Below, piece by piece: positions 9,141 to 18,365 of a DNA stretch of 64,000 nt (position 1 is the stretch's first letter; each line of letters starts with the position of its first letter). The translations under genes and the position numbers were made by a program. The stretch comes from Maridesulfovibrio bastinii DSM 16055 (GTDB taxonomy: Bacteria > Desulfobacterota > Desulfovibrionia > Desulfovibrionales > Desulfovibrionaceae), in contig NZ_AUCX01000010.1 in assembly GCF_000429985.1 (NCBI RefSeq), positions 124,001-188,000 on the forward strand, in the 5' to 3' direction. The notes below the pieces were generated by a model. That model saw nothing but the letters and a program-made list of their open reading frames with translations, was not told the origin of the DNA and did no database searches.

Positions 9141-11282
9141 ATGAGCATCAGAAAAAAAATATTTCTGCTGTTACTCGGTTTCAGTCTTATCCCGATGCTG
9201 CTGGTTTCCATCATAAGCAGGCAGGGCATTCTGGAGCTTGGAGAATCGCAATCAGCAAGCCTGCATAACAACATGATCTCCATTTTAACCGGAGAGCTGC
9301 GCCAGTCTGCCGGAGACTCGGCAAAACTGGTTCAGCAACAGGCCATTTCACTGGAGTTCGCCCTGCGCGCCATCTCCGCTGAAGCCCGAGATGTTTTAAA
9401 TGATCCTGTGAACGGGCTGCCGGAAGTCTACTGGGCCGAAGACTACGACTCCGCGGATAAAGCTCCGAAAGATTACCGCAATATTCAAGAATATTTTAAA
9501 ATAAACAGTGACGGAACAACTTCTCCCGCACCTGTCAGTCTCGAAAATTCAGTCTTCTATCACGCACCGGGGAAGAGGTTTTTAAGGTCTGATCAGGATA
9601 TTGCCAGACTCAGCAAGCTGACCCCTGATTTTAAAAACTTTTTCAATGAGGCCGGCACAACCCTGTTCCGTATTTTCATTACCACTAAAAACGGTCTGCA
9701 TATGGCTTATCCCGGTCATGGCGATTACCCTGAAAACTTTGATCCGACAAAGCGCAAATGGTTTACTGATGCCGTAAGCAAAAAAAGCATACAATGGGGC
9801 CAGTATATTGACGCAGGTACAGGACAGGTCGTTTTCACGATCTCAATGCCCGTGATCGGCCGTAATGATAAGGTCCTGGGGGTTGCAGCAGTAGAAATTC
9901 AGCTTGTTCAGCTTTTGCGCCACAACGAACTTTCTTCACAGTGGTCATCAAGGATGAAAGCTTTTGTCGTTGGCGAAAGCGCAAAAAAATCAGAAGGATT
10001 ATTAAGAATCTGGGCCGAAATGAGTTCAGGAGACAAACTGAAATCATGGCGTGAACAACTCTCTTCAACCAGAAGATACCTTACCTCAAGTAATTCTGAA
10101 GCCCTGTCCAGACTGACTGAAAATATACGCTCCGGCAAATCAGGTGTGATCAGGATGCCCTATAAGGGAGTGGACTGTCTGTGGGCCTTCGCCCCGTTCC
10201 GTTCCAACGGCAGCTTTGTGCTTATTTTACCGGAAAAAGTGATGACTGTAGTTGTGGACAACGCCACCAACCGCATTCTGGACCTCAGCCACAATCTTTA
10301 TCTTACTGTTGGAGTCATTGCATTTTCAATCATAATAATCGTAATGACCTTTGTGCTTCTCGGAAGCAGAAGATTGACCAGTCATATTATTGCCTTGACT
10401 GAATGCGCCAGAAAAGTTGCCGGAGGTGATTTCTCCGTCAGAGCGGATGTAAAAACAGGTGACGAGCGTGAAGAACTGGCCGAGGCTTTCAATTCTATGG
10501 TCCCCAAGCTACAGGACCAGTTAAGACTCAGCCGATCGCTGGAACTGGCACAGGAAGTCCATGAAAGCCTTCTTCCTGTAAAAGCCCCCACAATAGAGGG
10601 ACTGGATATTGCTGGTATAAGTATTTCATGTGATGAAACAGGCGGAGACTATTTTGACTACTATCAGCCTCCAGCTCCTGAAAACAGCGTCGGCATAGTT
10701 CTGGGAGATGTTACCGGACACGGGGCTTCAGCCGCTCTGCTGATGGCAACCGGAAGAGCCCACCTGATCCACGCAGGAAGACATCACAGTCCCCTTGCCG
10801 AGCGCATTGCCGAGGTCAACAGACTTCTTTGCCATGATATAGGTGATACCGGACGCTTTATGACTCTTTTCTGTCTTGAAATAGCTGAGGGTAACAAGTC
10901 TGCGACCTTTGTACGGGCTGGTCATGATCCGGCAACGCTCTACTGCCCGGCTACAGACAGTTTCCATGAACTGAAAGGCGAATCAGCTCTGGCACTCGGT
11001 ATTTTTGAGGACGGAGATTATTCCGAATGCAGCATAGATATCTGTGAAGGCGGAATTATAGTTATCGGCACTGACGGCATCTGGGAAGCCCGAAACAGCA
11101 GTAACGAATTATTTGGAACAGACAGATTTCTGGAAACAATAAGGGAAAACGCCCAGCTGAGTGCGCAGGAAATTCAGGAAGCCATAATCAGCGCTGTTAC
11201 CAGATTTAAAAAAGATGTGCCGCAGGAAGATGATATCACTCTTGTCGTCATCAAAATAGAACATACAGAAAGCAGGGCTTAA
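9141..11282 (+). CDS. Membrane sensor with Cache, HAMP and SpoIIE-type PP2C phosphatase domains
   Basis: A 713-aa receptor phosphatase. An N-terminal membrane segment (about 7-25) leads into a large periplasmic double-Cache sensor (about 35-330), a second membrane segment (about 382-404), a HAMP linker, and a SpoIIE/RsbU-type serine phosphatase (about 490-710). Metal-binding motifs of the PP2C fold are present: ETGGDYFDYY, LGDVTGHGASAALLMATGRA, GTDGIWEARN and the closing EDDITLVVI. Proteins of this build dephosphorylate STAS-type anti-sigma-factor antagonists in response to an external ligand. No STAS or anti-sigma gene is adjacent, so the target lies elsewhere. The Cys-rich mini-gene starts two bases after its stop. 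Confidence 0.92.
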   Translation: MSIRKKIFLLLLGFSLIPMLLVSIISRQGILELGESQSASLHNNMISILTGELRQSAGDSAKLVQQQAISLEFALRAISAEARDVLNDPVNGLPEVYWAEDYDSADKAPKDYRNIQEYFKINSDGTTSPAPVSLENSVFYHAPGKRFLRSDQDIARLSKLTPDFKNFFNEAGTTLFRIFITTKNGLHMAYPGHGDYPENFDPTKRKWFTDAVSKKSIQWGQYIDAGTGQVVFTISMPVIGRNDKVLGVAAVEIQLVQLLRHNELSSQWSSRMKAFVVGESAKKSEGLLRIWAEMSSGDKLKSWREQLSSTRRYLTSSNSEALSRLTENIRSGKSGVIRMPYKGVDCLWAFAPFRSNGSFVLILPEKVMTVVVDNATNRILDLSHNLYLTVGVIAFSIIIIVMTFVLLGSRRLTSHIIALTECARKVAGGDFSVRADVKTGDEREELAEAFNSMVPKLQDQLRLSRSLELAQEVHESLLPVKAPTIEGLDIAGISISCDETGGDYFDYYQPPAPENSVGIVLGDVTGHGASAALLMATGRAHLIHAGRHHSPLAERIAEVNRLLCHDIGDTGRFMTLFCLEIAEGNKSATFVRAGHDPATLYCPATDSFHELKGESALALGIFEDGDYSECSIDICEGGIIVIGTDGIWEARNSSNELFGTDRFLETIRENAQLSAQEIQEAIISAVTRFKKDVPQEDDITLVVIKIEHTESRA

Positions 11283-11284
11283 GA

Positions 11285-11530
11285 ATGAAACCTGAAAACA
11301 GCTGCCGTTTTTTCAGAAACAGCGAATGTGAATATTTTCCATGCCATAAAATAAGTGATGATAGTGATTTCAACTGTCTTTTCTGTTTCTGTCCTCTATA
11401 TCACCTTGAGGATTGCGGCGGGAATTACAGTATGAGGGGGAAGATTAAAATCTGCACCGATTGTAAACTTCCCCACAAACCAAAAGCATACGATTACATC
11501 ATAAAACGTCTGAAAGAAGTTAAGCCTTAA
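11285..11530 (+). CDS. Cysteine-rich small-domain protein
   Basis: An 81-aa protein with nine cysteines in the first 60 residues (positions 7, 15, 20, 31, 34, 36, 44, 57, 60), including CLFCFCPLY, CGG and CTDC pairs. It resembles the Cys_rich_small family of probable metal-binding proteins. Reading from Cys7 the pattern is C-x7-C-x4-C, then C-x2-C-x-C and C-x2-C, suitable for zinc or an iron-sulfur centre. It starts two bases after the phosphatase stop and shares a few terminal bases with the convergent AMMECR1 gene. The function is unknown. Confidence 0.8.
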   Translation: MKPENSCRFFRNSECEYFPCHKISDDSDFNCLFCFCPLYHLEDCGGNYSMRGKIKICTDCKLPHKPKAYDYIIKRLKEVKP

Positions 11531-12087
11531 AAAACAACGGCTTCAAACCAGAAAATCAGGGTATCCGTTTCTTTCCATGCGTCAGGATGGAGCCCGGCTT
11601 TGTTGCAGGTATGTTCAAGGAACTGTTCCCTGTTCCAGCCCCATTCAACAGCAACCTGAGGCAGAAGCAGACCGCTGTACATCCCTTTGCGAATAATCAG
11701 CCCATGCCTGCCGACCTCTATCAGTTTCGGATCAGGGCATACCTCTATGGCACTGAGTATGGATATCTCAAATTTAATTCCTTCGAACTCTTCAACAGAA
11801 AGCGGTGGAAATCTGGGATCCTCGAAAGCAGCAGCCCGGGCCATTTCCCAGACCGTCTTATAAAGCTGCCCGCGCCCCTGAACATTACCAATGCACCCTC
11901 TCAGCTCCCGGCTCTTGGTGAGAGTTACAAAAGCTCCCAGAGTCTCCCTAAGATGTGCTGTCGGAGGCTCAGGTATTTCTGTTTCCGCCCTTTCACCTTT
12001 AAGGCCCGAGGCAATGCTCAGCCGAACAAGGTCTTTGAGATAGTTTTTCTCTTCATCCGTAAGTTCGAATTTAAAATTATCACTCAT
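11527..12087 (-). CDS. amrA: AMMECR1 domain protein (AmrA-type)
   Basis: A 186-aa stand-alone AMMECR1 domain. The signature LRGCIGNVQGRG is present (family form LRGCIG), preceded by GAFVTLTKSRE and followed by AAFEDPRFPPLS, the usual conserved blocks. In many bacteria this domain works with Memo-like and radical-SAM partners (AmmeMemoRadiSam system protein A), but neither partner is next to it here. Its biochemical activity is not established. GGAGGAGACGAT gives a good ribosome-binding site before the ATG. Its tail meets the Cys-rich mini-gene tail to tail. Confidence 0.88.
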   Translation of the reverse strand: MSDNFKFELTDEEKNYLKDLVRLSIASGLKGERAETEIPEPPTAHLRETLGAFVTLTKSRELRGCIGNVQGRGQLYKTVWEMARAAAFEDPRFPPLSVEEFEGIKFEISILSAIEVCPDPKLIEVGRHGLIIRKGMYSGLLLPQVAVEWGWNREQFLEHTCNKAGLHPDAWKETDTLIFWFEAVVF

Positions 12088-12143
12088 ATCGTCTCCTCCT
12101 GCTTGGTTATTCAGGCAGGCAGCATCTGTTTTCTAAAATTTAT

Positions 12144-13082
12144 CTAATTAAAAGCGTTCATCCAGATTTTTTTATATTTTTCCCTATTGTCCAACAGCAG
12201 GGCAATGTAATCAAGTTCCATTGCCAACATTTCACGGTCTTTTTTCCTCAACCATTCTGAAAGCCATGCAAAACGCAGTGCTGCGGTAAAAACCGGAAGC
12301 AATTCAATGCTGGAGCTCTGAATTCCTGAAGCTTTCATACCGGAAATAAAGCTCAGCACAAACTTATTTTCCAGCGCGTCAGGATGTTCAAAACCGGCAC
12401 ACCCAATCAAATTGGCCATATCATATAATTCAGTCCTGACCCCGCAGAATTCCCAGTCAATAACCGCTCCGGCACACTGCCCCCTCCACAGCACATTGAG
12501 AGGGTGGAAATCTCCGTGGCAGAACTTTTGCGGCAGCTGATTACAAGCTGAAATTACAGGCAGAATACTTTCAGCATAACTTTTTATAGTAGCTAAAATT
12601 CCCGGTTGAAAATCTGCCACCTTATCCAGAAAATTTGAAATAAAACCATTCAGGTCATCCATTGGCGCTCTGTCGGAAAGTCCGGCCACTTCCGAAAGTG
12701 AATACAGCTCACCCAAAAAAGCCGCCAGTTCCGTCCCCCTCTGCCCTTCGCTGATATAATCAGGTCTGGGCAGGATATCTGATTTGAAAAAGGGGGAAAG
12801 CTGCCAGTAAAAACCCATAATTTCGCTTATAAATTCACCGTGAACGTCCTGCCGGTATTCAAGCAGTCTCGTCAGGCCTGCTTTGCCGAGAAGATTAAGA
12901 CTTTGCGCAATATTTCTACGGTGTGAAGTCTGCCCGGATGCAATTCTCTCAAGCAGCCATAGCCGGCCTTTAGTATCTTCAACAACTGAGCGTGAAACAC
13001 ATCTTTCAGGGCTTCCGGGTATTTTTAATTCAGTATGATAGTCCTTAAGATCAAGCCCCCATGGCTCAAGAGGATCAAGCAT
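12144..13082 (-). CDS. Aminoglycoside phosphotransferase-like (APH/CHK) kinase
   Basis: A 312-aa small-molecule kinase of the APH superfamily. The Brenner-type catalytic loop FCHGDFHPLNVLW and the metal-binding VIDWEFCG are both present at the expected spacing in the C-terminal half; the N-terminal lobe is less conserved. Members phosphorylate choline, homoserine, sugars or antibiotics; the substrate here is not readable from sequence, and resistance should not be assumed. I choose the ATG at 13082, which has GGGAGA shortly upstream, rather than the upstream in-frame start at 13109. It lies between purN and the AMMECR1 gene. Confidence 0.8.
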   Translation of the reverse strand: MLDPLEPWGLDLKDYHTELKIPGSPERCVSRSVVEDTKGRLWLLERIASGQTSHRRNIAQSLNLLGKAGLTRLLEYRQDVHGEFISEIMGFYWQLSPFFKSDILPRPDYISEGQRGTELAAFLGELYSLSEVAGLSDRAPMDDLNGFISNFLDKVADFQPGILATIKSYAESILPVISACNQLPQKFCHGDFHPLNVLWRGQCAGAVIDWEFCGVRTELYDMANLIGCAGFEHPDALENKFVLSFISGMKASGIQSSSIELLPVFTAALRFAWLSEWLRKKDREMLAMELDYIALLLDNREKYKKIWMNAFN

Positions 13083-13246
13083 GTTTTCTCCCGGACTCCC
13101 CAGAGTCATTAAAAATGAGAGTAATTATCAAAATTATTTTATATGAAATGACTTATCCCGAAGATTTTTGCAATACACAACACCGGAAATATGAACTGAA
13201 AAGTAAGCAGGATATACAAATTTAATTGCAACAAAAACAGCTCTGG

Positions 13247-13918
13247 CTAGAATCCAGCTTCAAGAGGGGGATTTATGAGACAATTATCCGGATGAATCTG
13301 ATCTACAGTTGCTTTTTTAAGAATGACCTGTCTGCCGCTTATACTCAAGCGGTCCTGAGACAACCATTGAACAACCTGCGGGAGAATGCGATGTTCCATC
13401 TTCAAAATTCTTTTTTGCAGGGCATCCCGATCTTCTCCTGAAAAAACAGGAACTGCCGCCTGCTGGATAACAGCACCGCTGTCCATTCCTTCATCTACAA
13501 AATGAACTGAACATCCGGCGATTTTAACTCCATGAGTGCAGGCCTGTCCCTGAGCGTCCACTCCCGGAAAACTTGGCAGCAATGCAGGATGGATATTAAT
13601 CACCCTTTCAGGAAAGGCTTTAAGCAGAACGGAAGTAATTATCCTCATGAATCCGGCCATAACAACCACCTTCACTCCTGCGGCCTTTAATGCGTCAACC
13701 ATTTCCGCATCAAATTCTTCACGCCGGGAATAATCACCATGCTTTAAAACTCTGGTAGCTATGCCGGCTTTAGCTGCCCTTTCAAGACCGTAAGCATCGG
13801 CTTTATTAGAGACAACCAGCTTGATACTGGCATCAAGGGAGCCTTCTGCAATCTTATCGATAAGTGACTGAAGATTTGAGCCGCTGCCTGAAATCAACAC
13901 ACCTATGGGTAATGCCAT
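13247..13918 (-). CDS. purN: Phosphoribosylglycinamide formyltransferase
   Basis: PurN, 223 aa, the 10-formyl-THF-dependent third step of purine synthesis. The N-terminal ribonucleotide-binding loop GVLISGSGSNLQSLID, the catalytic INIHPALLPSFPGVDAQ (Asn, His) and the HFVDEGMDSGAVIQQ block with the catalytic Asp are all present. Length is normal with a slightly longer C-terminal tail. It is read on the minus strand upstream of the APH-like kinase. The 150-190-base gaps on either side show no clear terminator. Confidence 0.95.
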   Translation of the reverse strand: MALPIGVLISGSGSNLQSLIDKIAEGSLDASIKLVVSNKADAYGLERAAKAGIATRVLKHGDYSRREEFDAEMVDALKAAGVKVVVMAGFMRIITSVLLKAFPERVINIHPALLPSFPGVDAQGQACTHGVKIAGCSVHFVDEGMDSGAVIQQAAVPVFSGEDRDALQKRILKMEHRILPQVVQWLSQDRLSISGRQVILKKATVDQIHPDNCLINPPLEAGF

Positions 13919-14068
13919 TTAAATCTCCATTGGGGGGAAGTAATGCTTGGGCGACTAAAGCCAGTTTAAGAATGGTTGAAAATTCAAAACCGGAATTTGA
14001 AAACAATGTTCAAAGCAGATTTAAATATCAGCCTCAAAACTTATAAAATTATATTTGAGACAGGGAAA

Positions 14069-14091
14069 GCGGGAGGAAATAATCCCCCCGC
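14069..14091 (-). terminator. Terminator-like hairpin after cobA-hemD
   Basis: On the minus strand a 9-bp stem with one G-U pair forms after the cobA-hemD stop (GCGGGGGGA with TCCTCCCGC, loop TTATT), followed by TTTCCC. The U-tract is short, so termination may be partial. Confidence 0.55.
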
Positions 14092-14113
14092 AATTTCACT
14101 TGATCTTAAATAA

Positions 14114-15631
14114 CTATTTATTATCAGCCACAAGTTCGTCAACAAGGGCCGGGATTGTATATTCTTCGGGCTGAACATCCGGGCTGAAGCCGTATTCGCT
14201 CAGAGTTTTAGCTGTTACCGGGCCTATGCAGGCAATCTTCACGTTATCTTTATGCAGCTCAAACTCTTTAGGGCTGATCAGCTCAAAAAAGTTATGTACT
14301 GTGCTTGAGCTTGTGAAGGTAAGATAATGAATCTTTGTTTCCTTGAAAGCGGCTCTGATCGGCTCAGGATCATTATTGGAAAGCCTTGTTTCGTAAACAG
14401 GAAGTATTTCTACTTCGGCTCCGGCTTTTTCCAGTTCCTGCGGCAGAACCTCACGGGCAACCTTTGCTCTGGGGATAAGAACCTTTTTACCGGCTATGCC
14501 CTTTTCAAGGAGCCCTTCCACAACACTTTCAGCAACATATTTCTCAGGGACAAAGTCAGGTTTAATACCTTTGTCTCTGAGTGCATCCGCTGTAGCGGGT
14601 CCTATTGCGGCGACCTCTATACCACCTAAGATACGGGCATCCAGGCCTATTTCGTCAAGTTGCTTCCAGAAATATTTAACCCCGTTGACCGATGTAAAAA
14701 TAAGCCAGTCATAAGAGACAAGGGAAAGGACAGCCTTTTCCACAGCTTCGTAATCATCAAGAGGCTCAATTGAGATTGTAGGAAATTCATAAACACAGGC
14801 ACCAAGCTTGCCAAGGGTGGAAACCAGACCGCTGGCCTGCTCGCGGGCGCGGGTGACAATTACACCTTTACCAAGCAGCGGTTTTTTCTCAAACCAGCCC
14901 AGCTTATCGTGAAGTGAACAGACCCCGCCGACAATGATGATGGAAGGAGCCTTGAAACCAAGCTTTTCAGCTTCTGCGGCAACTTTATCAAGAGTGGAAA
15001 CAAAACTCTGCTGGTTGCATCTTGTACCCCAGCGCACCAGAGATACCGGAGTTTCAGGATCACGTCCGTTTTTGATAAGGTTTTCAGCTATCATCGGCAG
15101 ATTCTTAACGCCCATATAGAAAACCAGCGTGCTGGTGGACTTGGCGTAAACTTCCCAGTTATGCCCGGTTTTCTCTTTGGTCGGGTCTTCATGACCGGTG
15201 ATAAAGCAGACCGATGTAGTAAAATCGCGATGAGTCACCGGGATTCCGGCATAGGCCGGGGCAGCTACTCCAGCGGTAATACCGGGGATGACTTCAAAAT
15301 CTATTCCGGCTTCAACCAGTTCTTCGGCCTCTTCTCCGCCGCGTCCGAAAACGTAAGGATCTCCGCCCTTCAGCCGGGCCACGGTTTTACCTTCACGAGC
15401 TTTTTCAATAATAAGCTCGTTTATTTTATCCTGCGGTAAAGTATGATCTCCGCCTTTTTTACCTACATAAAGAATCTCAACTCCTTCCTTGGCGTACGAA
15501 AGGAATTCACTGTTAGCCAGATAGTCGTAAATCAGAACATCGGCAGTCTCGAGAATTTCTTTGGCCTTTACAGTCAGCAGGCCGGGATCACCGGGACCGG
15601 CTCCGATCAGATATACAGTGCTCATATCCAT
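14114..15631 (-). CDS. cobA-hemD: Fused uroporphyrinogen-III C-methyltransferase / uroporphyrinogen-III synthase (CobA-HemD)
   Basis: A 505-aa bifunctional enzyme. Residues 1 to about 245 form a SAM uroporphyrinogen-III methyltransferase: IGAGPGDPGLLTVKA at the start, RLKGGDPYVFGRGGEEAEEL and FEVIPGITAGVAAPAYAGIP. Residues about 255-505 form uroporphyrinogen-III synthase (HemD), recognised by VIVTRAREQASGL, LIFTSVNGVKYFW and TFTSSSTVHNF. The product, precorrin-2, feeds both cobalamin and siroheme, the sulfite reductase cofactor, which suits a sulfate reducer. Two ATGs (15631 and 15625) share one AGAGG; the first has the shorter spacing. The gene lies just downstream of valS. Confidence 0.95.
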   Translation of the reverse strand: MDMSTVYLIGAGPGDPGLLTVKAKEILETADVLIYDYLANSEFLSYAKEGVEILYVGKKGGDHTLPQDKINELIIEKAREGKTVARLKGGDPYVFGRGGEEAEELVEAGIDFEVIPGITAGVAAPAYAGIPVTHRDFTTSVCFITGHEDPTKEKTGHNWEVYAKSTSTLVFYMGVKNLPMIAENLIKNGRDPETPVSLVRWGTRCNQQSFVSTLDKVAAEAEKLGFKAPSIIIVGGVCSLHDKLGWFEKKPLLGKGVIVTRAREQASGLVSTLGKLGACVYEFPTISIEPLDDYEAVEKAVLSLVSYDWLIFTSVNGVKYFWKQLDEIGLDARILGGIEVAAIGPATADALRDKGIKPDFVPEKYVAESVVEGLLEKGIAGKKVLIPRAKVAREVLPQELEKAGAEVEILPVYETRLSNNDPEPIRAAFKETKIHYLTFTSSSTVHNFFELISPKEFELHKDNVKIACIGPVTAKTLSEYGFSPDVQPEEYTIPALVDELVADNK

Positions 15632-15668
15632 TTAACCTCTTTATGTGGAAATATTAATTATATGAAAT

Positions 15669-15699
15669 CGCGCCGTCCTGCCAAAAACAAAACGGCGCG
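15669..15699 (-). terminator. Hairpin between valS and cobA-hemD
   Basis: CGCGCCGT and ACGGCGCG form an 8-bp GC-rich stem just past the valS stop on the minus strand. It is followed by ATTTCATATAATT rather than a clean U-run, so it may be a weak terminator or a processing site. Confidence 0.45.
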
Positions 15700-15710
15700 C
15701 GGGAATCAGT

Positions 15711-18365
15711 TTATTCCATAACACTTACGAGCCTGTCTCTAAGCTCGGTAAGTTTTGCTTCCTTGTCTTTTATTTCTTCCAGCTTGGCCTTTTCTTTAAG
15801 GACCACGGCTTCCGGGGCATTTTTAACAAAGCCTTCATTGGCAAGTTTTTTGCCGATAACATTAAGATCTTTTTCCAGTTTGGCGAATTCCTTGTCAAGA
15901 CGGGCTATTTCAGCCTCGAAATCGACAACTCCGGCCAGCGGAACATACACTTCATTACCCTGCACAACAGCAGTACCTGAAGCTTTAGGACCTTTGACAT
16001 CCGGGCCGCATTCAACGTTTTCAAGACGGGCAAGGAATTTGATAAGCTCCATATTTTCATTGAGAATATCAAGGCTGTGCTCATCTGCTGTGCGCACCAG
16101 AAGGTCAAGTTTCTTAGAAGGTGCAACCTGAAGCTCGGTGCGGATATTACGCACGCTGGCAACAATACCCTGAAAGAGTTCCATCTTTTCAACTGTGGCT
16201 GCATCAAGACATGCTTCACGCTTTTCAGGATAAGCAACAGTGGAAATGTCTTCAGCATCCACGCCCGGCAGAACGGACCAGATTTCCTGAGTCACGAAGG
16301 GCATGATGGGATGCAGCAGAACCATTGTTTCCGAAAGCACGGTCCACAGAACAGCAAGGGTTGCTTCCTTGCGTTTTTCATCATCGCTGTAAAGATCAGG
16401 CTTGATCATCTCCAGATACCAGTCGCAGAACTCATGCCAGATAAATCCATACATGGTCTGTGCGGCTTCATTAAAACGGTATCCGGTTATAACTTCGCTC
16501 ATATTTGCTTTAACTTCTTCAAGGCGATGCAGAATCCACTTGTTGGCCAGTCCCTGAGCTTCACTGACATCAGCTTCAGGCTTTTTGCCATCCAGATTCA
16601 TGAGCGCGAAACGGGCTGCGTTCCATATTTTATTAACAAAGTGGCGGTAACCTTCAATACGGGCTTCCGAGAGCTTGATATCCCTTCCCATGGCAGCAAA
16701 AGCTGTCAGGGTGAAGCGCAGAGCGTCCGTTCCGTACTTCTCGATCATTTCAAGAGGATCAATAACATTACCGGTGGATTTACTCATTTTTTTACCATGT
16801 TCATCACGCACCAGTGCATGAATGTAGACATGGTGGAAAGGAATTTCATTCTTGAAATGAAGTCCCATCATCATCATTCTGGCAACCCAGAAGAAAAGAA
16901 TATCAAATCCGGTAACGAGCATGGCTGTAGGATAATATTTATCCAGTTCAGGGGTTTCATCAGGCCAGCCCATAGTTGAGAAAGGCCAGAGGGCTGAAGA
17001 AAACCAGGTATCGAGGACATCTTCTTCCTGAGTGAGTCTGGAACTTCCGCACTTGGTACATTTATCCGGATCTTCAGTGGCAACAATCAGTTCACCGCAA
17101 TCTTCACAAGTCCACGCGGGAATACGATGCCCCCACCAGATCTGACGGGAAATACACCAGTCTCTGATGTTATCAAGCCACTCATAATAAGTTTTAGTCC
17201 AGTTTTCCGGGAAAATCTGAGTTTTTGAAGGAACAGCTGCGCGGGCTTCCTTTGCCAGAGGCTTCATGGAAACAAACCACTGAGTTGAAACATGCGGCTC
17301 AATCACCGACTTACAGCGGTAGCATTCACCTACGGAATGGGCATGGTCTTCAATTTTTACCAGAGCGCCTGCAGCTTCAAGGTCCGCAACAATTACTTTT
17401 CTGGCTTCGTCCTTATGAAGTCCCTGATATTTTTCCGGTGCATTTTCATTTACATTACCGTCTTCATCAAGGATTGAAATAACCTCAAGGTTGTGCTTGC
17501 GGCCTATTTCCCAGTCATTCATATCATGGGCGGGAGTTATCTTAAGAGCTCCTGTTCCGAACTCCATATCAACGTAACTGTCACCAAGAATGGGCAGTTC
17601 GCGACCGATAAGGGGAAGGATCGCTTTTTTGCCTATCAGATGTTTGAAGCGGTCGTCCTCGGGGTTAACAGCGATGGCGGTATCACCAAGCATTGTTTCG
17701 GGACGGGTGGTGGCAATGATAAGCTCGTCGCTTCCGTCTGCAAGTTTATATCTGAGATGATAAAGATGTCCGGGTTTCGGAGAATGTTCAACCTCATCAT
17801 CAGCAAGAGCGGTATGGCAGCGGTTACACCAGTTTATGATGTAGTTGCCTTTATAGATAAGACCTTCTTCATAAAGTTTTACAAAAACTTCGCGCACGGC
17901 TTTGGCCCGCTGTTCGTCAAAAGTAAAACATTCTCTGGTCCAGTCTACAGAAGCTCCGAGCCTGCGAATCTGATTAAGGATAAAATCGCCTTTCTCTTTT
18001 TTCCATTCCCAGACTCTTTCCACAAATTTTTCACGTCCGAGGTCGTCACGGGTAAGACCTTCCGTCTTAAGCTGACGTTCAACAACATTCTGGGTGGCAA
18101 TACCGGCATGGTCGGTTCCGGGAACCCACAATACGTTTTTGCCCTGCTGGCGCATGTAACGGCAGAGAATATCCTGAACAGTAATGTTCAGGGCATGTCC
18201 CATGTGCAGAACTCCGGTGACGTTCGGCGGCGGGATGACAATAGAATAAGGTTCGCCGGGAGCAGAGGGATCAGCGGTGAAGGTACCGTTTTCCTCCCAC
18301 ATGGAAAGCCACTTTTTTTCAACATCCCAAGGTTCATAACCTTTGGGCAGATTTGATTCCGCCAT
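15711..18365 (-). CDS. valS: Valyl-tRNA synthetase
   Basis: Class Ia aminoacyl-tRNA synthetase, 884 aa, a usual length. The HIGH-type motif is PPPNVTGVLHMGHALN near residue 47, and the KMSKS loop is GKKMSKSTGNVIDP. The CP1 editing domain (TTRPETMLGDTAIAVNPED) and a zinc-knuckle-like CEDCGELI...CTKCGSS segment are visible between them, and a C-terminal coiled coil (about 815-884, rich in Glu, Lys and Leu heptads) closes the protein as in other ValRS. It is divergent from the leader region and BPL_N gene. Confidence 0.97.
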   Translation of the reverse strand: MAESNLPKGYEPWDVEKKWLSMWEENGTFTADPSAPGEPYSIVIPPPNVTGVLHMGHALNITVQDILCRYMRQQGKNVLWVPGTDHAGIATQNVVERQLKTEGLTRDDLGREKFVERVWEWKKEKGDFILNQIRRLGASVDWTRECFTFDEQRAKAVREVFVKLYEEGLIYKGNYIINWCNRCHTALADDEVEHSPKPGHLYHLRYKLADGSDELIIATTRPETMLGDTAIAVNPEDDRFKHLIGKKAILPLIGRELPILGDSYVDMEFGTGALKITPAHDMNDWEIGRKHNLEVISILDEDGNVNENAPEKYQGLHKDEARKVIVADLEAAGALVKIEDHAHSVGECYRCKSVIEPHVSTQWFVSMKPLAKEARAAVPSKTQIFPENWTKTYYEWLDNIRDWCISRQIWWGHRIPAWTCEDCGELIVATEDPDKCTKCGSSRLTQEEDVLDTWFSSALWPFSTMGWPDETPELDKYYPTAMLVTGFDILFFWVARMMMMGLHFKNEIPFHHVYIHALVRDEHGKKMSKSTGNVIDPLEMIEKYGTDALRFTLTAFAAMGRDIKLSEARIEGYRHFVNKIWNAARFALMNLDGKKPEADVSEAQGLANKWILHRLEEVKANMSEVITGYRFNEAAQTMYGFIWHEFCDWYLEMIKPDLYSDDEKRKEATLAVLWTVLSETMVLLHPIMPFVTQEIWSVLPGVDAEDISTVAYPEKREACLDAATVEKMELFQGIVASVRNIRTELQVAPSKKLDLLVRTADEHSLDILNENMELIKFLARLENVECGPDVKGPKASGTAVVQGNEVYVPLAGVVDFEAEIARLDKEFAKLEKDLNVIGKKLANEGFVKNAPEAVVLKEKAKLEEIKDKEAKLTELRDRLVSVME

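Noticed and set aside
12144-13082. Aminoglycoside resistance gene
   Set aside because: Only the general APH-fold motifs are present; substrate-specific resistance features are not identifiable and the context is housekeeping.
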